DNA from: Luteibacter yeojuensis
Lineage (GTDB): Bacteria; Pseudomonadota; Gammaproteobacteria; Xanthomonadales; Rhodanobacteraceae
Length of the DNA: 64,000 bases
Direction: 5' to 3'
NCBI RefSeq assembly: GCF_000964085.1
Contig: NZ_JZRB01000003.1
Location: 62,001-126,000 of the forward strand
Below the pieces are notes generated by a model that saw nothing but the letters and a program-made list of their open reading frames with translations, searched no databases and had not been told where the DNA came from. How positions within the stretch are numbered: the stretch's first letter is position 1; each line of letters begins with the position of its first letter. The position numbers and the translations under genes were made by a program. This document shows, in pieces, positions 42,859 through 51,196 of this stretch.

Positions 42859-43314
42859 TCAATCCGTCGCGCTATTGGCGTTGGCCGGGCGCACCACGAA
42901 GGAGGCATCCAGATGGCTGCCATCTTCGAAGGTCAGGCGGATCGGCACCCGCTCGCCCACCGCGATGGGCTTGGGCGCGTCGGACAACATGACGTGGTAA
43001 CCGCCCGGCGAAAGGGCGACGGACCCGGCCGGTGGGATCGGCAGACGGTCCACCATGGCCATCCGTCCCATGCCGCCGCTGGTATCGCTCTCATGAAGCA
43101 TCACATCGCCATACCTCGGGCTGCTTAGCTCCGTGAGCGTGGCCACCTCGGACCCATCGTTGCGCAGCGTCGCATACCCACCCGCCGGCAGGGATCCCGG
43201 CAGCAACCGAATCCACCCTTGGCTCACCTGGACATGGTCCGCTTGCGTGGCGCTTGCGGCCCCCGCGGCCAAGCCCAGACCGACCGTCACCACACCCATC
43301 CATCGAATCTTCAT
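42859..43314 (-). CDS. Periplasmic copper chaperone PCu(A)C
   Basis: A 151-residue protein with signal peptide (MKIRWMGVVTVGLGLAAGAASA). The copper-binding pattern HxxxMx..HxM is present: VMLHESDTSGGMGRMAM and, about 20 residues later, GGYHVML. PCu(A)C proteins bind Cu(I) in the periplasm and deliver it, for example to cytochrome oxidase. The ATG overlaps the stop of the PepSY gene (ATGA), so the proteins are made together. Confidence 0.92.
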   Translation of the reverse strand: MKIRWMGVVTVGLGLAAGAASATQADHVQVSQGWIRLLPGSLPAGGYATLRNDGSEVATLTELSSPRYGDVMLHESDTSGGMGRMAMVDRLPIPPAGSVALSPGGYHVMLSDAPKPIAVGERVPIRLTFEDGSHLDASFVVRPANANSATD

Positions 43315-44717
43315 CGTGCGCTCCTCACGTTAGCATTCTCAATCGAAGGGGCCGTCAGGCCCAACACGTGCCGTGCCGCCGGGAACCGTCGGAGCACGAT
43401 GCGCTCGACGACCACGACCAGCACCAACGTTGCCCCCAACAAGGGCAACAGCACGCCCAACACGCATACCAGCGCCACGACGACCACCGGCGAGCGGGCC
43501 TTGGCGTGCGCGGCGGGGGCGCCCAACGTGCCTGCCGGCCGGCGGCGCCACCACAACACCACCGAGCTCACCGCCATGGTCAGCAGGCCCAGGGCCGACA
43601 CGACCCCCAGCACCTGATTGAGCGGCGCAAACAGTTGCCCCTCGTGGACCGCGACGCCGTAGCCGATGAGGCGATCCAGCAGCGGCCGATCGGCGAAGCG
43701 CACCTGGGAAACGATGGCCCCACTGGCGGGGTCCAGTCGGGCCTCGACCCGCTGCGGGCGATTTTGGGTGTCCGTGCGCGCAGACCAGGCTGGGGTGAGT
43801 TTGGACGGCGGGCTGATCAACACGGGTGCCGGCCAGCCCAACTTCGCGACCGCCGGCACCAGGTGGTCCAGCGGGCTGTAGGCATCGGGGTCCACCCTTC
43901 CCGTCTCGGCCATCGCCCCCATGCCCGCCATGTGGGCATGCTCATCGGCCACCGGGGTATTGGCCGCTCGGTTCGTCTGCCGCTCGGCGGCACTGCCGAT
44001 CGTCCAGTCCTGGGCCACGACCGACTGCGCGTAGGTCTGCCGCACCGTCTTCAGCATCCCGCCCCACGACTTAGACCAGGGCAACCCCGACACCAGCAGG
44101 AACAGCGCCATCAACGAAATCCAAAACCCGGTGACCGCATGGAGGTCCCGCCAGAACACCCGACCCCCTGCCCCGAGCCGAGGCACCAGGACGCCCCGAA
44201 GCCGGCCACCCCGGGGCCACCAGAGGTAAAGCCCCGTCAGCAGCATCACGATGGTCCACGAGGCGGCCAGTTCCACCAGCATGGACCCCGGCGTGCCGGA
44301 GAGCAGTTCGCCGTGGAGGTAGAAAATCACCCGCATGAAGCGGTCGTTTTCGTCCACCACATGAAGGACCTGGGCCGTCGACGGGTCCACGAACACGCGG
44401 ATCACCCGGGGCCCCTTGCCGATCAGGATGCGCGTGGCCTGGTCGGACGTCTGGGGCAGTTCGTAAGCGTTGAGCACCCCGCCCGGCACCGCGGCCAGGG
44501 CCGCGGCCACCTGGACAAACGGCGGCTGGGCCGGCCCGTGCGCTACGTGGGCATACGACCGCTCCAGGAACGGTTCGATCTGGGGCTTGAACAGGTAAAT
44601 CATCCCGGTCAGGGACAGCCACACGATAAACGGCAGGCAAAAGAGGCCCGAATAAAAATGCCACCGCCAGATCATGCGGTAGGTCGCGCCGCGCGGCGGC
44701 GGCGTGGAAACGCTCAT
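43311..44717 (-). CDS. PepSY-domain inner-membrane protein
   Basis: A 468-residue protein of the PepSY-associated TM (PiuB-like) family: MIWRWHFYSGLFCLPFIVWLSLTG at the start, four or so membrane helices (AASWTIVMLLTGLYLWWPRGG, DLHAVTGFWISLMALFLLVSGLPWSKSWGG, LGLLTMAVSSVVLWWRRR, VVVALVCVLGVLLPLL) and PepSY-type periplasmic domains. Members are linked to metal or siderophore reduction and uptake. Here it is coupled to the PCu(A)C chaperone and lies beside the copper receptor, so copper handling at the inner membrane is likely. Confidence 0.88.
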   Translation of the reverse strand: MSVSTPPPRGATYRMIWRWHFYSGLFCLPFIVWLSLTGMIYLFKPQIEPFLERSYAHVAHGPAQPPFVQVAAALAAVPGGVLNAYELPQTSDQATRILIGKGPRVIRVFVDPSTAQVLHVVDENDRFMRVIFYLHGELLSGTPGSMLVELAASWTIVMLLTGLYLWWPRGGRLRGVLVPRLGAGGRVFWRDLHAVTGFWISLMALFLLVSGLPWSKSWGGMLKTVRQTYAQSVVAQDWTIGSAAERQTNRAANTPVADEHAHMAGMGAMAETGRVDPDAYSPLDHLVPAVAKLGWPAPVLISPPSKLTPAWSARTDTQNRPQRVEARLDPASGAIVSQVRFADRPLLDRLIGYGVAVHEGQLFAPLNQVLGVVSALGLLTMAVSSVVLWWRRRPAGTLGAPAAHAKARSPVVVVALVCVLGVLLPLLGATLVLVVVVERIVLRRFPAARHVLGLTAPSIENANVRSAR

Positions 44718-44799
44718 AAGTCACCCATGCGATCGAGGGCCAGCGGCCCGTGCCCCGCGTCGACGGGGTTCCGTGGGGCAGCCAAGCCGCCCCGCTCGA

Positions 44800-45144
44800 T
44801 CACACGGCGGGCGGCCCGCGCCCCTGCCGAATCCGCCACGGCGATCGCCCGATGCTTGGAACCCGCGCCGCGCGGCGGATGACGACCGGCAACGCAGCCG
44901 CCAACCAGACCAGCACCGCGGAGGCCCCCAGCCACGGGCTCTGGGCGAGCCAGACGCAGTAGGCGCAGGCATCCAACGAGGCATCGGGCGGCGGCGGCCC
45001 CCCGTGGCCCACGCACCAGGCGCCCAAGCTTGGCACCGCGTCCCACGCTTGATGGAGGCGCGAGGCCACGGGCACGACCAAGGCCAGCCCCAAGGCCAGC
45101 CAGGCCAGGACCGCCATCGGCCTGCGTGTGCGCACCCGCCTCAC
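44800..45144 (-). CDS. DUF2946 family protein (copy 1)
   Basis: An N-terminal membrane helix (MAVLAWLALGLALVVPVAS), the family motif DACAYCVWL with two Cys and a second helix (LGASAVLVWLAAALPVVI). DUF2946 proteins recur next to copper TonB receptors and PepSY genes. GTG as start gives 114 residues; an ATG 9 codons in is also possible. It is first in the minus-strand operon that runs through PepSY and PCu(A)C. Confidence 0.75.
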   Translation of the reverse strand: MRRVRTRRPMAVLAWLALGLALVVPVASRLHQAWDAVPSLGAWCVGHGGPPPPDASLDACAYCVWLAQSPWLGASAVLVWLAAALPVVIRRAARVPSIGRSPWRIRQGRGPPAV

Positions 45145-45161
45145 CCTCGCTCACCCCAAAG

Positions 45162-45179
45162 TCTGGACCCGGGTCCAGA
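45162..45179. promoter_or_regulatory. 18-bp perfect palindrome between divergent copper operons
   Basis: TCTGGACCCGGGTCCAGA lies in the 114 bases between the two divergent DUF2946 genes. Its place between divergent promoters suggests a shared operator. The regulator is unknown; no regulator gene stands next to it. Confidence 0.5.
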
Positions 45180-45258
45180 TCATGGCATAGTGGGCAGGTC
45201 TCCACGCATCCCGGCGCGGCAACGTGCCACAGCGCCGGTCGCCGGGCGAGGGGGCACC

Positions 45259-45672
45259 ATGCGCACGCGGCTCGACCGCCAGCGGCTTCAGGGACCCATG
45301 TTTCGACGACTTCGACCATCGCACCGCGCGTTCGCCTGGCTCGCCTTCGTGGCGATGGGCCTGACGGCGTTCATGCCGGTCGTTTCCCAGGTCCTCCGGC
45401 CACCCGCCGCGCTGGTCAGTGACTGGTGCGAGGGCCACATGGGGATGGTCCATGACGGCCAGCCCATTCCCCCAGACCATGGCACCGCGCCCATGGACGC
45501 CTGCGGCTATTGCGCATTCATGGCCCACCACCCCGGGTTGCCGACGGTCCCGGGCGTGGTCATGCGGCCGCCGGCCCTTGGGCCGGAGGTCTCGCCGGCG
45601 GCGGTGCCCCGGCGCCTCGCGATGGCGGTCCCCCTGCTCGATGCCGCGCCACGAGGGCCGCCGCTCGCCTGA
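45259..45672 (+). CDS. DUF2946 family protein (copy 2)
   Basis: GAGGGGG before ATG gives 137 residues; a second ATG 13 codons later is possible. It has an N-terminal hydrophobic helix (FAWLAFVAMGLTAFMPVVSQ), a Met/His-rich stretch (CEGHMGMVHDGQPIPPDHG) and the DACGYCAFMAHHP motif. Met, His and Cys suggest Cu binding. The TonB receptor gene follows on the same strand after 56 bases. The N-terminal helix may be a signal anchor. Confidence 0.75.
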   Translation: MRTRLDRQRLQGPMFRRLRPSHRAFAWLAFVAMGLTAFMPVVSQVLRPPAALVSDWCEGHMGMVHDGQPIPPDHGTAPMDACGYCAFMAHHPGLPTVPGVVMRPPALGPEVSPAAVPRRLAMAVPLLDAAPRGPPLA

Positions 45673-45728
45673 TTCGACCAGCGCCGGCCGCCGAAGCGGT
45701 CGTTTTCCATCGAATCAGGACCTTTCCC

Positions 45729-47867
45729 ATGTTCTCGCACTCCCGCGCGGCCCGTCCGTGCGCGCCCGCTCGCCTCCACCGGTGGGCCCGCCGCCCCTTG
45801 CCCGTCTTCATCGCACTCGCCTGCCCGGCCTTGGCGCACGCCGGCGACCCACCGCCGACCGATAACCTCACCCCCATCGTGGTCACCGCGCCGATGGAGA
45901 CCAGCCCGCTCACCGTGGTCACCGACCCGAAGGCTCCCCGTCAGCCGGTGCCGGCCAGCGATGGCGCCGACTTCCTCAAGTCCATCCCGGGCTTTTCCAC
46001 CATCCGCAAGGGTGGCACCAACGGCGACCCGGTGCTGCGCGGCATGGTCGGCTCGCGGCTCAACATTCTGGTGGACGGCGGCCAAATCGGGGGCGGCTGC
46101 CCCTCGCGCATGGATCCGCCGACCTCTTACATCTCGCCCCAGCTCTACGACAAGGTCACCGTGATCAAGGGGCCGGAGACGGTGCTCTACGGGCCGGGCA
46201 ACTCCGCCGGCACGGTGCTGTTTGATCGGGAGTTCACCCGTTACACCGAGCCGACGGTGGGGCTCAACGCCAGCGTGCTGGGCGGCTCCTGGGGCCGGAA
46301 CGACCAGATGGTGGACCTGCGCGGCGGCACTTCGCAGGGCTACCTCGGCATCAGCGCCAACCACACCCATTCCCAGGACTACGACGACGGCAACGGCGAT
46401 CGGGTGCGCTCTTATTACGACCGCTGGAATGCCGATGCCACGGTGGGCTGGACCCCGACCGACGACACCCGTGTGGAACTCACCGCCGGCCGCGGTGATG
46501 GCAAAGCCGCCTATGCGTTCAGCAGCATGGACGGGGCGCAGTTCTTGCGCGAAAGCGCGGGGCTGAAGGTGGAGACCAAGAACCTCTCCGAGCACGTCAC
46601 CAAACTCGAAGCGCAGGTCTACACCAACTACGCCGACCACGTGATGGACAACTACACCCTGCGCGATCCGGACCCCGCTTCCATGATGCCCACGGCGATG
46701 GCGAGCGATGTGGCCCGGCGCACCAACGGCGGGCGGGCGGCGGTCACCCTGGACTGGTCGGACGTGGTCAAGATCGTGGCCGGCGTGGATGGCTCGACCA
46801 ACACGCACACGGTGCGCAACGGTGGGCCGCCCGGCAGCATGATGGGCTACTACCGCGACCTGCCGCGGGACCGCGATGCCCGGATGAGCACCGTCGGCGC
46901 GTTTGCCGAAGCCACGTGGGCCCTCGACACTAAGTCACGGTTGATCACCGGTGCCCGCGCGGACCGCGCGCATGCGCGCGGCTACACCCTGGCCACGGAC
47001 GACGGGGGTGGCATGGACATGGATGGCATGAACATGGGCGGCATGGACATGGGGATGGGTGCGTCGGCGACCACCGCCGCCAGCCGCTCCAACTGGTTGC
47101 CCTCGGGCTTCGCGCGTTACGAACACGACCTGGCCACCGTGCCTGGCACCGTCTACGCCGGTGTGGGCCATGTCGAGCGCTTCCCCGACTACTGGGAGTT
47201 GTTCGGAGGCCACGTGGCCGGGGACGTGGACGGGTTCCGACGCACCCAGCCGGAGAAGACCACCCAGCTCGATGTCGGGTTTCAATACCGGACCGACCGC
47301 ATGAAGGCGTGGGTGTCGGCTTACACCGGGGTCGTCCACGATTTCATCCTCATCCACTATGGCCTGGACGCGATGGCCATGGGCGCGGCGCGCAACGTCA
47401 ATGCCCGCACCGCAGGCGGCGAGGCAGGCGCGGTGATTGCGTTGACCGATCGCTGGAAGCTGGACGGCACCTTGGCGTATGCCTGGGGCGAAAACCGGAC
47501 CGATCACCGCCCGTTGCCGCAGATGCCGCCCTTGGAAGCCCGGTTTGGGCTGACCTACGACACCGGCGTGTGGTCGGCCGGCGCGCTATGGCGCCTGGTC
47601 CACGCCCAGCACCGCGTAGCCGTGGGCGACGGCAACATCGTGGGCCAAGACCTGGGGCCCACAGGTGGCTTCGGCGTCTTCTCGCTCAATGGCGGCTACC
47701 GCTTCTCCAGGGCCGTGACGCTAAGTGCGGGCGTGGACAACCTGCTCAACAAGACCTACGCGGAACACATCAACGCAGCCACCGCCGGACTGGTCGGCTA
47801 CGTGAACACTACGCGGGTCAATGAGCCAGGCCGAACGGTGTGGGCCAAGCTGGAGGTGACGTTGTAA
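45729..47867 (+). CDS. TonB-dependent copper receptor, OprC-like
   Basis: A 712-residue outer-membrane receptor: signal peptide ending ACPALAHAG, a TonB box-like segment (LTPIVVTAP), a plug domain (FLKSIPGFSTIRKGGTNGDPVLRGM) and a 22-stranded barrel ending in VWAKLEVTL. GGGCPSRMDPPTSY contains Cys124 and Met128, matching the CxxxM site known in OprC of Pseudomonas. A Met-rich loop lies near residues 427-447 (MDMDGMNMGGMDMGMG). It imports copper across the outer membrane with TonB energy. Neighbours (DUF2946, PepSY, PCu(A)C) fit a complete uptake route. Confidence 0.92.
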   Translation: MFSHSRAARPCAPARLHRWARRPLPVFIALACPALAHAGDPPPTDNLTPIVVTAPMETSPLTVVTDPKAPRQPVPASDGADFLKSIPGFSTIRKGGTNGDPVLRGMVGSRLNILVDGGQIGGGCPSRMDPPTSYISPQLYDKVTVIKGPETVLYGPGNSAGTVLFDREFTRYTEPTVGLNASVLGGSWGRNDQMVDLRGGTSQGYLGISANHTHSQDYDDGNGDRVRSYYDRWNADATVGWTPTDDTRVELTAGRGDGKAAYAFSSMDGAQFLRESAGLKVETKNLSEHVTKLEAQVYTNYADHVMDNYTLRDPDPASMMPTAMASDVARRTNGGRAAVTLDWSDVVKIVAGVDGSTNTHTVRNGGPPGSMMGYYRDLPRDRDARMSTVGAFAEATWALDTKSRLITGARADRAHARGYTLATDDGGGMDMDGMNMGGMDMGMGASATTAASRSNWLPSGFARYEHDLATVPGTVYAGVGHVERFPDYWELFGGHVAGDVDGFRRTQPEKTTQLDVGFQYRTDRMKAWVSAYTGVVHDFILIHYGLDAMAMGAARNVNARTAGGEAGAVIALTDRWKLDGTLAYAWGENRTDHRPLPQMPPLEARFGLTYDTGVWSAGALWRLVHAQHRVAVGDGNIVGQDLGPTGGFGVFSLNGGYRFSRAVTLSAGVDNLLNKTYAEHINAATAGLVGYVNTTRVNEPGRTVWAKLEVTL

Positions 47868-47947
47868 ATAGGGAGGCCGGCGCGACCGCGTCGACCGGCC
47901 TCAACGTCCTGCTGCTGGCGTCTGCGCAGTCCAAACCCTATCCCCGT

Positions 47948-48691
47948 TTAGTGTCCGGCTTGGATCCGCTTGGTGGAGCTAATCGCCAAAGAACTCATAG
48001 CCTCCAGCAGCTTCGGGGGAGCGCCTGAATACAGCACCTGAAAGGGTCGCAAGCTTGCCTTGAGGGCGGGCACCCACAGCTGACATTCGTAAGTCAGCCT
48101 CCCCAAGAGCCAAATCAACCGAACGCGCAGGCGCTGCTGACGGGTCAACTCGCCCAGGCCATTGGGGAAGTGCTTGGCGTCGTCCAACATGGCCTCAATG
48201 GGCGACTGTCGATTCTCGACCAGATCAACCAGCTTGGCTTCGAACTCCGACGTCCGCCATTTGTGCGAGATGTCATTCCGAAGTTTCCTGAGCAGGTCGA
48301 GCTCACCCAGCACGTCCTCACTGCCCCATCCGAACGCGAAGGCAAGCTTTACCCTAGAAGAGAAGTTCGCCAACGGACCGTATCCGGTGACCAGATCTTT
48401 GGGGCCGCCAGGAACATGCCGTGGCAGCTCGCGCAGGAACATGTCCTTTAAGAGGTCGTCCGCATAGGCACAGGCGATCACAGGCAGAGACCGCTCTTCC
48501 TCTTCGACCATGAGCGTAGCGAACTGCTCGAATGAGGGAATCACTTCTGGATCCCAAGAGGCCCCGGAGACGAACGTTTCGACACGCCTCTTAGCAATGG
48601 CCTTCTCAAAGTTGCGAAAAAACTGAAGACCGTTCTTTTCAGCGTCGGACATCTCCATGCTCGCGATATCTTTATCAATCCAATCGCTCAT
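47948..48691 (-). CDS. MtlR/HEPN-like helical protein coupled to integrase
   Basis: A 247-residue all-helical protein. LPVIACAYADDLLKDMFLREL, GPLANFSSRVKLAFAFGWGSED and LDLLRKLRNDISHKW follow the pattern of MtlR (mannitol operon repressor) and related HEPN-like proteins with an R-N-x-x-x-H motif. Its ATG overlaps the integrase stop (ATGA), so it is made together with the integrase. It could regulate integration or excision, or protect the element as an RNA-acting HEPN protein. The stretch before it contains a GAGGCCGG/CCGGCCTC hairpin after the copper receptor gene. Confidence 0.68.
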   Translation of the reverse strand: MSDWIDKDIASMEMSDAEKNGLQFFRNFEKAIAKRRVETFVSGASWDPEVIPSFEQFATLMVEEEERSLPVIACAYADDLLKDMFLRELPRHVPGGPKDLVTGYGPLANFSSRVKLAFAFGWGSEDVLGELDLLRKLRNDISHKWRTSEFEAKLVDLVENRQSPIEAMLDDAKHFPNGLGELTRQQRLRVRLIWLLGRLTYECQLWVPALKASLRPFQVLYSGAPPKLLEAMSSLAISSTKRIQAGH

Positions 48692-50151
48692 GGAGCAACC
48701 TTCGGTTTTTGCGGCTTCTTTGCGGCGCTTTTCGGCCGTCCTCGTCCTTTGGGAGCATTAGCCAGAATCGCTTTCAGCGCAGGCTTGTCCATGAACGGCC
48801 AGGCCAGTTCCGGGAAGAAAGTCGCCAACTCTTCCGCGGTCCATGGACGCATGTAAAAAGCCTCATGAACGCCGTCCCCGGGCTCGTGCCCGACCAGGGC
48901 CTTTCGCCGCTCTCCCGGAAGATTCGTTTGGAGCCGCTGGATGACCGACTTTCGAAGGCTATGAAACGCAATCTTTCCCTTCGCACGGCGAGGCTTCATT
49001 TCCAGCACTTCGTGGACGAGATACCGAAAACCCTTGCTGATGGCGTTGCCAGCCCCCGATTTGGAATCAATCCTCATGCCTGGGAAAAGACGCTCCTCAC
49101 CCAAGGCGCGCAGGTGCTCCACATGAGCCCAAAGTCCCATGTCCAAAAGATCCGGATGGAGCGGCACCAGGCGCTTGCTGGCCTCGTTTTTGACGCTCTG
49201 GCCATCGGATTCGTTGGTGATGCGGACGCATTTCGTGCCCTCAACCACTTCGAAATCCCGCAAGAACAACTGGGCCACTTCACTGACACGGGCACCGCTG
49301 TAGAGGCCAATGAGCGAACCCCAACGGGCATGCGTGGTCGTCATCCGGGCAAAGTTTTTCGGATCAAAGATTCGGGCAAGTTGCGCGTCGTCGAACGCTT
49401 CCCAACCATGCCCGCGATTTTTGGCAGCGAGCTTTTCTGCCTTGGTGAAGACTACGACGCCCTTGACGGGGTTGTCTCCCTTGACGTTGCCAATGCGGCG
49501 TTGGGCCTCAAAGAGCTGGGCGACATGGGAAACCCACTGCGCCACCGTCCGCTTCGATCGCCCCTCGCTCTGAAGTTCGGCGGCCCAAAGATCCGTTTCC
49601 TGCGGGGTGACTTCATCCACCCGCTTCGAAGGACCCAGCGCCTCGATGTAACTCCAGATAGCCCGCTGGCGTTGGTCCCAGGTATCGGGCTTCATCCCGG
49701 CCTGTTCCGCAGCCTGGTAGCGCTTGAATGCCTCCAACAACGTGGGAGCCGAGGACACAGGGACTGCCGGGGAACTCGGCGCAACCGCCATGGCCATGGG
49801 CGTCGTCGGCCGGACTGCCTGAAGCAAGCGGAGGGCTTCTAGCGCAGCCGTATTGTCCTGTTCGGTGCCGTCGGTGCGCATGGAAAACCCGCCGTCGGCA
49901 CGGTGATCAATCTCAAACTTCGAGACCTTCCATTCCCGGTTCGCCATGCCTTTCCCCCTGGCTTCTGCGATGGCATGAGCATACTGCGCGCCCAGCTCGT
50001 AGGCATACAAACGGGCCAGGCGCATGTCCCGCACGCCCAAGCTTCGCTTGATGATTTTCTTGCCGAAGGCTAGCTGGAGATCGCGGGGAACGACCAGTCG
50101 GAAATACCAGACGCCAGACTTATGACGGAGCAAATGGTGGGGTAGACGCAT
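48688..50151 (-). CDS. Tyrosine site-specific integrase of the island
   Basis: A 487-residue phage-type integrase. N-terminal SAM-like and DUF6538-like segments (HHLLRHKSGVWYFRLVVPRDLQ) precede the catalytic domain, in which Arg288 (LYSGARVSEV), His397 and Arg400 (FHSLRKS), His422 (VGHEP) and Tyr433 (AFYMRP) make up the active set. The ATG giving MRLPHHLLRHKSG is chosen over a longer frame. The gene begins 80 bases from the tRNA-Ser 3' end, the attachment site. It catalyses integration and excision. Confidence 0.94.
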   Translation of the reverse strand: MRLPHHLLRHKSGVWYFRLVVPRDLQLAFGKKIIKRSLGVRDMRLARLYAYELGAQYAHAIAEARGKGMANREWKVSKFEIDHRADGGFSMRTDGTEQDNTAALEALRLLQAVRPTTPMAMAVAPSSPAVPVSSAPTLLEAFKRYQAAEQAGMKPDTWDQRQRAIWSYIEALGPSKRVDEVTPQETDLWAAELQSEGRSKRTVAQWVSHVAQLFEAQRRIGNVKGDNPVKGVVVFTKAEKLAAKNRGHGWEAFDDAQLARIFDPKNFARMTTTHARWGSLIGLYSGARVSEVAQLFLRDFEVVEGTKCVRITNESDGQSVKNEASKRLVPLHPDLLDMGLWAHVEHLRALGEERLFPGMRIDSKSGAGNAISKGFRYLVHEVLEMKPRRAKGKIAFHSLRKSVIQRLQTNLPGERRKALVGHEPGDGVHEAFYMRPWTAEELATFFPELAWPFMDKPALKAILANAPKGRGRPKSAAKKPQKPKVAP

Positions 50152-50184
50152 GGCTTCTGACCTACCCGAGTGACCCAAACGGAA

Positions 50185-50215
50185 AACGCCCAGAAACACG
50201 AGGCTTCTAGGCGTT
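50185..50215 (-). terminator. Island-borne hairpin that now follows tRNA-Ser(CGA)
   Basis: On the minus strand AACGCC(T)AGAA pairs with TTTCTGGGCGTT, followed by TTCCG. It lies 17 bases beyond the tRNA CCA end and probably replaces the original tRNA terminator left at 14505-14538. Confidence 0.6.
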
Positions 50216-50231
50216 CAACGATTCGCAATAA

Positions 50232-50321
<90 letters not shown>

Positions 50322-50445
50322 GGAAGGGTCGACGGCAGGCTGTGCGGCCTGCCGAGTCGGCAATGATAGTGGGTCTTCGGCGCCGTGACAACAGCCTTTT
50401 GATGGGGCATCCTGCCCTCGCGAATCCACGCTTTCCAGGGCCACC

Positions 50446-51153
50446 ATGATCGAGTTCGGGCACGGCACGCACACGGGTCTCCGCCGTCTGCGCAATGAGG
50501 ATACCTACTACGCCGATGCCGGCCTTGGGCTCTTCCTGGTCGTCGATGGCATGGGTGGCCACCAGCACGGCGAGGTGGCTTCGGCCATGGCCCGCGATGG
50601 CGTCGTGGCGCAGGTCACCGCCGGGCAGTCGCTGGTGGATGCCATCCAGCGCGTCAACGAGGCGCTCATCGCCCGCTCCGGGGGCCTGAAGGAATCCCGC
50701 CCCATGGGCACCACCATCGCGGCCATCCGCGTGGCCGGCCGCCATTACGAGGCGGCGTGGGTCGGCGACAGCCGTATCTACCGGTGGGTGGAGGGTTCGC
50801 TCGATCGGCTCTCGCACGACCATTCCATTGTCGAGGCCCTGGTCGAGGCCGGCGAGCTGACCGAGGCCCAGGCGCGCAACCATCCGCAGCGCAGCGTGCT
50901 CACCCAGGCGCTGGGCATCACGGCGCCCGACCAACTCCATATCGGGCTGGCCCGCGGCGAGCTCGCGGCCGGTGCACGCCTGCTGCTGTGCACCGACGGG
51001 CTAACCGATGAAGTGGCCGATGAGCGCATCGGCGCCATCGTGGCGCGGACGGATATCGCCGCGCAGGAGTGCGTCGACCACCTGGTGCTCGAGGCGCTGG
51101 CTGGCACGGGGCGGGACAACATTACCGCGATCCTGCTGCGCGTCGCGGGGTGA
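50446..51153 (+). CDS. PP2C-family serine/threonine phosphatase
   Basis: A 235-residue PPM phosphatase with the metal-binding motifs RRLRNEDTYYAD, FLVVDGMGGHQHGE, and near the end LCTDGLTDEV and GRDNITAILL. Bacterial PPM phosphatases of this size (PrpC/Stp1 type) reverse Ser/Thr kinase action, often in T6SS or stress signalling; no kinase gene is nearby. It is the first core gene to the right of the tRNA. Confidence 0.92.
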   Translation: MIEFGHGTHTGLRRLRNEDTYYADAGLGLFLVVDGMGGHQHGEVASAMARDGVVAQVTAGQSLVDAIQRVNEALIARSGGLKESRPMGTTIAAIRVAGRHYEAAWVGDSRIYRWVEGSLDRLSHDHSIVEALVEAGELTEAQARNHPQRSVLTQALGITAPDQLHIGLARGELAAGARLLLCTDGLTDEVADERIGAIVARTDIAAQECVDHLVLEALAGTGRDNITAILLRVAG

Positions 51154-51175
51154 TCGCGCGCAAGCGCGCTCCCAC
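51153..51175. repeat. REP-like element
   Basis: A 23-base unit with core CGCGCGCAAGCGCGCTCCCA, the same as in both arms of the hairpin at 55234-55299. Intergenic, between the phosphatase gene and dnaQ. Typical dispersed REP sequence. Confidence 0.75.
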
Positions 51176-51196
51176 AAGGGGGCGGGCTTTGCCGGG

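Larger units (their letters stand above)
14551..50231. mobile_element. Integrative and mobilizable element inserted at tRNA-Ser(CGA), about 35.7 kb
   Basis: Evidence: a tyrosine integrase directly beside the tRNA 3' end; an identical 20-base tRNA fragment in direct orientation at the far end; gene content between them that is entirely accessory (defence, effector, relaxase, IS21, metal uptake, unknowns) and more AT-rich than the flanks. A MobA/MobL relaxase is present but no coupling protein, VirB-type genes or replication initiator, so transfer would rely on a helper. The exact crossover point lies somewhere within the 20-base repeat. Confidence 0.88.

Noticed and set aside
43254-45672. Long plus-strand frames opposite the PepSY and PCu(A)C genes (up to 542 codons)
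   Set aside because: His/Arg/Pro-rich mirror frames of GC-rich genes. Only the last 137 codons (from 45259) carry a real family motif (DUF2946).
14551-50231. Prophage interpretation of the island
   Set aside because: There are no capsid, terminase, portal, tail or holin genes; the lysozyme-like protein carries an XVIPCD-like tail and a periplasmic partner instead, and a relaxase is present.
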